Assembly: GCA_947479075.1 (NCBI GenBank) | Contig: CANJZR010000168.1 | Span: 1-7,840, forward strand | Reading direction: 5' to 3' | Length of the DNA: 7,840 nucleotides | DNA from: Planctomycetaceae bacterium | GTDB lineage: Bacteria > Planctomycetota > Planctomycetia > Planctomycetales > Planctomycetaceae | Program-made: the position numbers and the translations under genes | Notes under the pieces: generated by a model | Database searches by the model: none | Seen by the model: only the letters and a program-made list of their open reading frames with translations | What the model was told of the DNA's origin: nothing | Part shown: piece by piece, positions 1 to 5,993 of the stretch | Layout: each line of letters opens with the position of its first letter | How positions within the stretch are numbered: the first letter of the stretch is position 1

Positions 1-1337
1 GGGACCTGAGTCAGGGGCAGGAATGGGCCTTTCGGATTGGAGGCCAGCTGGGTTCGCTCGTTAAATCGGTCGCTCCGGACGCTCTGCAGGACCTGCGGTG
101 TCGACATTTTAGAGATGGTGGGCTTGCCGGTGGCATCAATGTGCTTCACAAACCAGCCAGGATCGGTCCCCGCTGGGGTTTTCTTGCCCGTTTCGACCTG
201 TCCCGCCTGCGTGGCTGCCAGACCACGTGCTCCCGTCCCTGCTGCAGTGGTTGCCAGGGTGTTCCGCATGTTGGTCGCTGTCGGGGCCGAGCTGCCGCGG
301 CGGACCGCCTGACGGTTGGGATCGTTAATGAAGGAGAGCGAAGTGCCCGCCACACCGAGAGCTTCGAGGTCCTTGACCAGATCCCGCATGTGCTGATAGC
401 GATGCTTGGGGTCCTTGGCCATGGCCTTGTCACAGATGAGGCTGAGACGTTCAGGCACCTGAGAGTTGACGCGATGGGCTGGCTGGAAGACGCCCTTTTC
501 CTTGTTGGTAATCAGCTCGACAATCGAATCTCCGGCGAACGGCACTTTCCCGGTCAGGAAGTGATACATCGTCACGCCCAGGGCATAAATGTCGCAGCGG
601 TTGTCAACGTGCTTGGCATTGCGGGCCTGCTCGGGGGGCATGTAATGGGGCGTCCCAAGGCCCGTCCCGCTCTGCGTCATCGACATGTCTTCGTCAGTCG
701 ATTTGGCCAGTCCCAGGTCGGCGACCTTGATCACTCCCTTTTTCGTGACCAGGATATTGTCGGGCTTGATGTCCCGATGGACCATGTTCAAGTCGTGCGC
801 GTGCTGCAGAGCCTCTGCCACGACGCATGTCACCAGCACCGAATCGGAGACGGAGAGCCGACCGAGTTCGTTCACCCAGTCCTGCATGCTCTTGCCATCC
901 ATCAGCTCCATGGCGACAAAGTTCAACCCCTTTTCCTCAAACACGCCGTAGCACTGCACGACGTTGGGATGGTTGATCTTGGCCATCGCTCGCGCTTCAC
1001 GAATGAATCGTTCGAGGAAGCCCGGCTTCTTGACCAGTTCCTTCATCATGACCTTGAGCGCACAGGGGCGGTCGAGGCTGATCTGCTGGGCCAGATAAAC
1101 GGTCCCCATCCCTCCCTGCCCCAGCTTCTTCAGGACCTTGAAGTCGCCGAGGATCTGCTCACCGCTGCCCTTGTTGTCAGAGCTCTGCGGCTTGGAGGGT
1201 GGTTTGGGATCGGAGGGGCTGGGCTGGCCCATGGCACGCGTCCTGTCCATGTTTCCTGAGGGAGAACTCCCCGGAACAAACGTTTCCGACAGCTGGGCTG
1301 AGGCATCGGTCTTCTGATTACGGTCAGACGTAGTCAT
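1..1337 (-). CDS. Hanks-type serine/threonine protein kinase with C-terminal GYF-like module (partial, 3' end off window)
   Basis: Translating the minus strand from an ATG at 1337 gives 445 residues with no stop before the left edge; the first in-frame stop upstream is at 1365-1367, which limits the start. Residues 1-60 are a polar, Pro/Ser-rich, probably disordered leader. The kinase domain spans about 64-325. It has the glycine loop G73-Q-G-G-M-G78, ATP lysine K95, alpha-C glutamate E114, catalytic HRD at 187-189 followed by K191-P-D-N194, metal-binding DLG at 207-209 (DFG variant), PPE at 234-236 in place of APE, and D249. All catalytic residues are present, so an active enzyme that phosphorylates Ser/Thr on proteins is expected. 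After an Ala/Thr/Gly-rich linker (about 340-392), residues 393-445 (GWFVKH, then a GPF-PL stretch) resemble the GYF-like domain often found behind planctomycete kinases; this part is inference. No membrane segment is visible in the part present. M30 is an alternative start with an AGGA just upstream. The substrate is unknown. Confidence 0.95.
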   Translation of the reverse strand, partial: MTTSDRNQKTDASAQLSETFVPGSSPSGNMDRTRAMGQPSPSDPKPPSKPQSSDNKGSGEQILGDFKVLKKLGQGGMGTVYLAQQISLDRPCALKVMMKELVKKPGFLERFIREARAMAKINHPNVVQCYGVFEEKGLNFVAMELMDGKSMQDWVNELGRLSVSDSVLVTCVVAEALQHAHDLNMVHRDIKPDNILVTKKGVIKVADLGLAKSTDEDMSMTQSGTGLGTPHYMPPEQARNAKHVDNRCDIYALGVTMYHFLTGKVPFAGDSIVELITNKEKGVFQPAHRVNSQVPERLSLICDKAMAKDPKHRYQHMRDLVKDLEALGVAGTSLSFINDPNRQAVRRGSSAPTATNMRNTLATTAAGTGARGLAATQAGQVETGKKTPAGTDPGWFVKHIDATGKPTISKMSTPQVLQSVRSDRFNERTQLASNPKGPFLPLTQV

Positions 1338-1702
1338 TTGGGGAGCCCCAGGAAACCCATTCAATTAAGTCCATACGTCGAAGAGTATGAACGTTTCGTA
1401 ACATGTTCGCCAGCCGAATGTTCCTCAAATCTTGGTTCAAGATGGAGTTCATCGCAAGCGCTGTTTGTGGAATTTCGCCAGTGTGCTGACATGCCAGAGT
1501 CCGACAATCCTCGTACGAAGATCAGTAACGGGAATTCATGAGGAGTATTGGGGCTGATCGGCAGACTGGCGAGAACCCATCTATTCGGCAAGACTGGCGC
1601 GGCCTGTCGAATCGCTGCCTGTGAATGCCCTGGCAATTGGCGGCGTTGTCATTCTGTTCTGTCGATCCCGGTTCTCTGTTCCGCTCACTCAGGTACCCGG
1701 AA
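1338..1702. other. Divergent intergenic region between kinase and permease
   Basis: This 365-nt stretch must hold the promoters for the leftward kinase and the rightward permease. I see no convincing coding sequence. Short open frames on both strands lack ribosome sites and family-like residues. It contains a direct repeat (1558-1571 and 1585-1599) and several TCGCCAG/CTGGCGA words, described separately. I could not settle on a sigma-70 promoter for either gene. If the permease instead starts at the upstream ATG at 1625, the region shrinks to 287 nt. Confidence 0.6.
1558..1599. repeat. Near-perfect direct repeat, possible operator pair
   Basis: TCGGCAGACTGGCG at 1558-1571 recurs as TCGGCAAGACTGGCG at 1585-1599, with one extra A. 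The repeat starts are 27 nt apart, between two and three helical turns, and lie about 100-145 nt before the preferred permease start. The repeat itself is directly visible. A role as a regulator binding site is inference. Confidence 0.5.
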
Positions 1703-3085
1703 ATGTCGTCTCGTCTTGGTTCGCTGTTGCATCAGATACTTGGCCGGGAGTCAGCGCGTCTGGCGGGGCTGCTGTCACTGGTCCTGATATTGAGTGTGAT
1801 GACGATCCGGGAGCAGCACGACATCGATGCTTCCGCCGGACACCGGTTGGCCCGTCGAGCGGCTGAGTTGAAGCCGGGGAAGGTACTGCTCGTCATTCCC
1901 CTCGATGCAGCCAGTGGCTCGACCTCCGATGGAGCCGTTCGCGGGACTCCTGCCAGTCATGGATTCGAAGCATTTGGCTCCGCTGTGGAATCGAGTCTGG
2001 GCGCGGAGTTGATTCCGACGCAGGTCGTTCGTGGTGACGCGCGTGAAGTGCGAAAGGCCCTGGAGTCCCTCAACGCATCCGGCCAGCCGCTCGGAGCGAT
2101 CGTGACGACGCATGAGGCTGCCGACTGGGCGGTGTTTGAAGATCTGGCGGTCGATTTCCCGGCTCTGGGGACTCCACGCGTCCTCTCCCCCGAGCCGTAT
2201 CGCTGGCCCGACTTTTTGAAGGCCCGCAACCTCTTCAACATCACGGACCAGATCTCGGTCATCGCGGTCATTGCGATCGGGATGACACTCGTGATCATCA
2301 CCGGGGGGATCGATCTCTCCGTCGGCAGCCTCATTGCCCTGGCAGCTGTGACCTGTTGCCTGCTGATTCAGAATTGGGGCGGCGGCGTCAGTGCGGGGAC
2401 CGGGATGATGGTTGCCTGCTCACTCGCTGGGATTGGGGTCGCAGCGGCGATCGGACTGTTGAACGGCGGACTGATTACCCAGCTGAAGATGCCGCCGTTC
2501 ATTGTGACGCTGTCGACGATGCTGGCGGTCAGCGGGGTCGCGTACATGCTCACCAGGGGGGAGTCGGCGTATAAGATTCCGCAGTCGTTTACGTGGCTCG
2601 GGCGGGGGACGATGCTGGGGGTACCGAACTCGGTCTGGATGCTGGGAGCGTTTTACCTGCTGGCTCATGCTGTGATGACACGCACCGTCTGGGGCCGGCA
2701 TCTGTACGCAGTGGGGGGGAACCGCGAGGCGGCCCGGCTGTCGGGGATTCGGACCGAGCGCGTGTTGCTGGCGGCGTACCTCTGCTCGGGGTTACTGGCC
2801 GGGTTCGGGGGCATCCTGATGGCCTCCCAGTTGCAGAGCGGCTCGCCCATGTTCGGACAGATGTACGAGCTCTATGTAATCGCAGCTGTGGTCGTGGGAG
2901 GGACCAGCCTGTCGGGTGGTCGCGGCACGATGTTTGGCACCCTGATCGGTGCGTTCATCATCGCCGTGATCCAGAACGGCATGAACCTGCTCCGCGTTGA
3001 CAGCTATATGCAGAAAGTCGTCCTCGGCCTCGTGATCCTCACTGCCGTCGGGATTGACCAACGCGGGACTCGGACTGGTGGCTGA
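1703..3085 (+). CDS. Ribose-type (RbsC/BPD_transp_2) ABC transporter permease with binding-protein-like insertion
   Basis: The ATG at 1703 gives 460 residues; an in-frame ATG at 1625 would add 26 residues unlike a permease leader and has no ribosome site, while 1703 has an AGG about 9 nt upstream. TM1 is about residues 19-36. Residues 169-452 are a good match to the inner-membrane permease family of ribose/xylose/AI-2-type importers: FLKARNLFN, then GMTLVIITGGIDLSVGS (193-209), MPPFIVTL (263-270), a GGNREAARLSGI coupling loop (338-349) that should contact the ATPase, and VVGGTSLSGGRGT (397-409). In the usual family plan TM1 is followed within roughly ten residues by the FLxxxNLxN motif. Here about 130 residues lie between. 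They show alternating strands and helices (strand about 60-67, helix 86-99, strand 101-109, helix 112-125, strand 129-135, helix 137-149, strand 158-162), like one lobe of a type I sugar-binding protein, and should face the periplasm. No ATPase or binding-protein gene adjoins it here. The substrate is unknown. Confidence 0.9.
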   Translation: MSSRLGSLLHQILGRESARLAGLLSLVLILSVMTIREQHDIDASAGHRLARRAAELKPGKVLLVIPLDAASGSTSDGAVRGTPASHGFEAFGSAVESSLGAELIPTQVVRGDAREVRKALESLNASGQPLGAIVTTHEAADWAVFEDLAVDFPALGTPRVLSPEPYRWPDFLKARNLFNITDQISVIAVIAIGMTLVIITGGIDLSVGSLIALAAVTCCLLIQNWGGGVSAGTGMMVACSLAGIGVAAAIGLLNGGLITQLKMPPFIVTLSTMLAVSGVAYMLTRGESAYKIPQSFTWLGRGTMLGVPNSVWMLGAFYLLAHAVMTRTVWGRHLYAVGGNREAARLSGIRTERVLLAAYLCSGLLAGFGGILMASQLQSGSPMFGQMYELYVIAAVVVGGTSLSGGRGTMFGTLIGAFIIAVIQNGMNLLRVDSYMQKVVLGLVILTAVGIDQRGTRTGG

Positions 3086-3093
3086 TCCTCGGC

Positions 3094-3119
3094 GAGAGGC
3101 AGGCGTGTGCCTGTCTCTC
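3094..3119 (+). terminator. Hairpin after permease gene, probable terminator or 3' stabiliser
   Basis: GAGAGGCAGGC (3094-3104) pairs with GCCTGTCTCTC (3109-3119) over 11 bp, with one G-U wobble and a GTGT loop. It begins 9 nt after the permease stop. No T-tract follows, so it is not a textbook intrinsic terminator. It could work with Rho or protect the mRNA 3' end. Confidence 0.5.
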
Positions 3120-3408
3120 ATCCGAACTCAACCGCTTCGCATGCGACATTCTACACGATGCTGGAATGTCCAATTCCGACGTACGCGTTGAGGTCTCGTG
3201 TCGCTACACGCCCCAGCCAATCCTGACCGGGCCGCCTCGCGTCAACATCGCAACTTAACCAAGTCGTGCGATATTGCATTCCGTTCTCCGTGCGGCAAAA
3301 CGCAACATGCGGGACGAGTCTGAGAAAGCGTTCTCTGTGAGTGCTAATCGATCTCCGATCAAAATCGCCATAATGTCGCCGAGTTCGGACTGATCAGAAA
3401 AGAAATCT

Positions 3409-3474
3409 TTGTTAAGCAAATACTAATTTATTAAGATTTTCAATTGAAGAGTGAGAAAATTTCGTAACTATAAC
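3409..3474 (+). promoter_or_regulatory. Candidate promoter(s) for DUF1559 gene in AT-rich tract
   Basis: Two weak sigma-70-like pairs can be read. TTGTTA (3409-3414) with TAAGAT (3432-3437) has a 17-nt spacer and four of six matches at each box. TTGAAG (3444-3449) with TATAAC (3469-3474) has a 19-nt spacer. Either would leave an untranslated leader of roughly 85-120 nt. Planctomycete promoters are poorly captured by the E. coli consensus, so only the AT-rich tract is firm. Confidence 0.3.
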
Positions 3475-3565
3475 CGAGTCTACCCTTCTGTGCGCAGATA
3501 TTCTTCTCCGCATTGAGACTATGGTGCGTCGTTTCCTCACTTTTCCCTACTTTTGGAGTTCTGCG

Positions 3566-4699
3566 ATGTTGTACGGGGCCCTTTTAAAGATGAATCGGCA
3601 GAAGCGAGCGTTCACGCTCATCGAGTTGCTTGTCGTGATTGCGATTATCGCTGTTTTGATCGCGTTGTTGCTTCCAGCAGTGCAGCAGGCTCGCGAAGCG
3701 GCTCGTCGGTCACAGTGCAAGAACAATATGAAGCAATTGGGGCTGGCTTTCCATAATTACGCAGAAACCTTCGGGATCTTGCCCGCCGCGAACACTGTTG
3801 TTCTCAACACCGGTGGGGCGATTTCCGGAATCGGCGAGGGTATTCGTGGTCAAGCCGTTGGGGATACGAACATGCACATCTGGACGGAATTCGTTCTTCC
3901 GTTCCTGGACCAGGGGCCGCTCTACAACAAGATCAACTTCTCCGTCCCGCAAGGCTGGGGCTCCACCACAGGCGGTCCATTGCTGAATTTCACGAACGTT
4001 GCAGGGACAGCCTGGAGTGCCTCGCAAGACTTCGCAACACTGTCTGGCTCGGTAATTCCGCCGTTCCTCTGCCCCTCTGTGCCACGTTCGAGCAATGTGA
4101 CGCCACTCTACGCATGCGGTGACTTCCCCGCCTCGATCCCGAATTATTTGAAAGGCGGCGCTCTCGATTACCCCGCAATGTCCATGTTCACCGCCATGAA
4201 GAACATTGGCGGCGGCAACAGCGGTCGGACAATGATGGATGCTGATTCCTTCAGTGGGGTAAACTCCGGTGGTGTCAAGATGTCGAAGGTGACCGATGGT
4301 TTGTCGAACACACTGATGCTGGGTGAAAGTGCGTTTAAGAGTCGTGAAATGTGGCACAGCAAAAATGTGGGCCCGAACGCGACGTCGTCAACCGTTGATC
4401 CGGGGACCGGAGCGGTGCCACAGCAAGGCGACGCCTGGATGGATTGGCATCTCTCCGTCCACGGAATGCGGCCAATCACCCCGCAAAGCTACTCGACGAC
4501 GAATGGTGGTCCTGGACGCGCCGATGGCCAGTGTACTGTCAACTGTAACAACCGCTGGAACCTGTATAGCTTCCACACCGGCGGAGCTCACATGGCCATG
4601 GGTGATGGATCAGTGCGGTTCATCAGCGAAAACATCGCCGCTTATACGATGTCGAATATCCTCTGTATCGACGATGGTGTAGTACTCGGCGAATTCTAA
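3566..4699 (+). CDS. DUF1559 domain protein with type IV-pilin-like N-terminus
   Basis: The protein has a prepilin-type leader: MNRQKRA, then FTLIELLVVIAIIAVLIALL, followed by PAVQQAREAARRSQCKNN. This motif-plus-helix is the N-methylation/pseudopilin signature that opens DUF1559 proteins, a family greatly expanded in planctomycetes. The C-terminus carries the matching H-x9-DG signature (FHTGGAHMAMGDGSVRF). The conserved glutamate five residues into the mature form (FTLIE) is present; the residue before the presumed cleavage site is Ala rather than the commoner Gly. ATG 3566 is chosen because GGAG lies 7 nt upstream (377 aa); ATG 3590 would give a more typical 7-residue leader (369 aa), and ATG 3521 is also in frame. 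The product is probably inserted in the inner membrane by its N-terminal helix with the globular part outside, possibly in a pseudopilus or surface assembly; the exact role of the family is unknown. It has its own AT-rich upstream region and is followed by a strong hairpin. Confidence 0.95.
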   Translation: MLYGALLKMNRQKRAFTLIELLVVIAIIAVLIALLLPAVQQAREAARRSQCKNNMKQLGLAFHNYAETFGILPAANTVVLNTGGAISGIGEGIRGQAVGDTNMHIWTEFVLPFLDQGPLYNKINFSVPQGWGSTTGGPLLNFTNVAGTAWSASQDFATLSGSVIPPFLCPSVPRSSNVTPLYACGDFPASIPNYLKGGALDYPAMSMFTAMKNIGGGNSGRTMMDADSFSGVNSGGVKMSKVTDGLSNTLMLGESAFKSREMWHSKNVGPNATSSTVDPGTGAVPQQGDAWMDWHLSVHGMRPITPQSYSTTNGGPGRADGQCTVNCNNRWNLYSFHTGGAHMAMGDGSVRFISENIAAYTMSNILCIDDGVVLGEF

Positions 4700-4750
4700 G
4701 CGGATCGGATTTTCGCAACTTGTATTGCTGCGAAGGAATCCTTTTCATGA

Positions 4751-4787
4751 GACACGTCGGCTGGCCTGAACAGCTGGCTGACGTGTC
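4751..4787 (+). terminator. Strong hairpin after DUF1559 gene, probable terminator
   Basis: GACACGTCGGCTGGC (4751-4765) pairs with GCTGGCTGACGTGTC (4773-4787) as a 15-bp stem with three G-U wobbles and a 7-nt loop (CTGAACA). It lies 51 nt after the DUF1559 stop. The following GTTGTTACTT is only mildly T-rich. Termination or transcript-end protection between the DUF1559 and lipoprotein genes is the likely role. Confidence 0.65.
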
Positions 4788-4846
4788 GTTGTTACTTCAG
4801 GTTGAGTTTTGAAATGAGGCCATTACGGCACTCAGAGGAGTGGGGC

Positions 4847-5311
4847 ATGCGTTTTCACTGCCGGAATTTGGTTTTGACTTTGGTGCTCATCAGTCTGGCT
4901 GGTTGTGGATCGTCATCTCAAGACGTTTCCCAAGAGCAATTGGCTCAGATGGCCGGTGGAAAGTTAGCCGACGTGGTCTCCGTAACCGGGACGGTTTCTA
5001 TCGACGGAAAACCGACTGCTGGTATCAATCTTTACCTCCACGACAAATCGAATGTTCGAGTACGACAAACCCGTACGGACGCGCAGGGGAAATATTGCTG
5101 GTCGACCAATGTTCAATGCGACGGCTTAGAACCGGGCACTTATAAAATCACATTCCGGCATATACCCGTGGAACGTGACAATGAATCAAGCGAAGCTACG
5201 GACGATCTTTTCAAGGGCCGTTACAGCAGTGCCAGGAAAAGCACGTACACCCTAAACGTTGAGGCCAGTAAGCCAGCGTCGGGTGTCGATTACGATCTCA
5301 AGTCGAAATAG
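4847..5311 (+). CDS. Small lipoprotein with carboxypeptidase-regulatory/transthyretin-like domain
   Basis: ATG 4847 is preferred because AGAGGAG sits 6 nt upstream and the product then opens with a clean lipoprotein signal (154 aa). In-frame TTG 4802 and ATG 4814 would only add a charged extension. Basic residues, then LVLTLVLISLAGC give a lipobox (L17-A-G-C20), so lipidation at Cys20 and export are expected. Residues about 40-150 contain the beta-sandwich pattern of small planctomycete lipoproteins: VTGTVSIDGKPTAGINLYL, then TDAQGKY, then LEPGTYKITF. These are the first strand with the GxV-dGxP turn, the TDxxGxY strand and the GxYxxxF strand. No enzyme active site is visible; this fold usually acts in binding or as a structural module. 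As far as I recall, such lipoproteins often lie next to DUF1559 genes in planctomycetes. That pairing suggests shared work at the envelope, with the partner unproven. Confidence 0.88.
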   Translation: MRFHCRNLVLTLVLISLAGCGSSSQDVSQEQLAQMAGGKLADVVSVTGTVSIDGKPTAGINLYLHDKSNVRVRQTRTDAQGKYCWSTNVQCDGLEPGTYKITFRHIPVERDNESSEATDDLFKGRYSSARKSTYTLNVEASKPASGVDYDLKSK

Positions 5312-5376
5312 CATGCCATCTTGTCTCGGCTTCGTCGTGACCGCGTACTGGTACCCGGTAAACGGATGGTGAAATC

Positions 5377-5958
5377 ATGTCGGCCGTCCCCGTTCGTCCG
5401 CTGTCCGACGTGATCGGCCTGCAGATAACACAAACACAAAAAGGGGAATTGGAACGCCGTTACGCGAAAACGCTGCTGGGGCAAGCGATCTTACCGACAG
5501 ATCTCGATCAGCAGAGTTGGTTGTATACGATGTTCGCACGGGCTCAGAATGTCGCGGCCGCCCTTCCAGACGATCAAGCATCGCAATTGCCCGCCGCTAT
5601 TATGTTGGCGAACTTCGGCCGCGGAGATGAAGCCAGCGTCTTGTTGGAAAAGATGCTCGCCCGCAATCCAGCCAGTGGCGATGCATACACCGTCCTGGGG
5701 GGGATCTATTCGTCGCAGGGGGATCTGGATCGATCACGAGGTTATTTTGAGCAAGCGTTGGCCTATGCAAAGACGGCAGGTGAGAACTCGATGGCGAACT
5801 TGAAACTTGGAGAAATTGATCTCAGGCAGAACAAACGTTCCGCAGCAGAAGCACGCTTTCAGGCGGCCCTGAAAGCGAACCCTCGGCTCGCAGAGACGGT
5901 TCAGGGGTTGCGACGTTCGAATTCGTCGCAGCTTGCGCCTCCCCTGAAGGACAGATGA
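5377..5958 (+). CDS. Small tetratricopeptide-repeat protein
   Basis: The 193-residue product starts at ATG 5377; GGTGA lies a few nt upstream, and an in-frame stop at 5359-5361 excludes a longer N-terminus. There is no signal peptide or membrane segment, so it is probably cytoplasmic. About three TPR-like helix pairs can be read: residues 67-100 (AAIMLANFGRGDEASVLLEK), 101-135 (AYTVLGGIYSSQGDLDRSRG), and 136-170 (NLKLGEIDLRQNKRSAAEAR). They keep the usual small and aromatic positions and end in the NP turn (ARNP, KANP). Residues 1-60 match nothing I recognise. TPR arrays are protein-docking scaffolds and no catalytic motif is seen. It lies 65 nt after the lipoprotein gene and 35 nt before the TMTC-like gene, so co-transcription is likely. 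Confidence 0.82.
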   Translation: MSAVPVRPLSDVIGLQITQTQKGELERRYAKTLLGQAILPTDLDQQSWLYTMFARAQNVAAALPDDQASQLPAAIMLANFGRGDEASVLLEKMLARNPASGDAYTVLGGIYSSQGDLDRSRGYFEQALAYAKTAGENSMANLKLGEIDLRQNKRSAAEARFQAALKANPRLAETVQGLRRSNSSQLAPPLKDR

Positions 5959-5993
5959 ATTCACGCTGCCTCTGAAAGTTCGATGTGAACGAA

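Larger units (their letters stand above)
3086..3565. other. Long intergenic region before DUF1559 gene
   Basis: No coding sequence is supported in these 480 nt. Beyond the hairpin at 3094-3119 there is a weak inverted repeat, GACATTC at 3145-3151 with GAATGTC at 3164-3170 (7 bp, 12-nt loop). From about 3395 to 3475 the base composition turns clearly AT-rich, which fits a promoter region for the gene that follows. Confidence 0.55.

Noticed and set aside
141..1259. Long plus-strand open frame (372 codons) opposite the kinase
   Set aside because: It is the mirror of the minus-strand kinase, which has every catalytic motif. The plus-strand product shows no family features and is rich in His/Arg, as expected of an antisense shadow.
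1338..1541. Plus-strand open frame of 67 codons in the intergenic region
   Set aside because: It lacks a Shine-Dalgarno site and any domain pattern; probably chance.
1361..1636. Minus-strand open frame of 91 codons in the intergenic region
   Set aside because: It has no ribosome site, no recognisable motif and shadow-like composition, and it overlaps the expected promoter region.
1625..1702. 26-residue N-terminal extension of the permease
   Set aside because: It is in frame but lacks a ribosome site and does not resemble a permease leader; ATG 1703 places TM1 near the N-terminus as usual.
3145..3170. 7-bp inverted repeat as an operator or second terminator
   Set aside because: The stem is short with a 12-nt loop and no T-tract; too weak to list as a functional site.
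1394..3468. Shared TTTCGTAAC word at about 1394-1402 and 3460-3468 upstream of two genes
   Set aside because: A single 9-nt match between two intergenic regions is easily due to chance and has no consistent spacing to the starts.
3710..4357. 215-codon minus-strand frame opposite the DUF1559 gene
   Set aside because: Antisense shadow without domain features; the plus strand has a clear family match.
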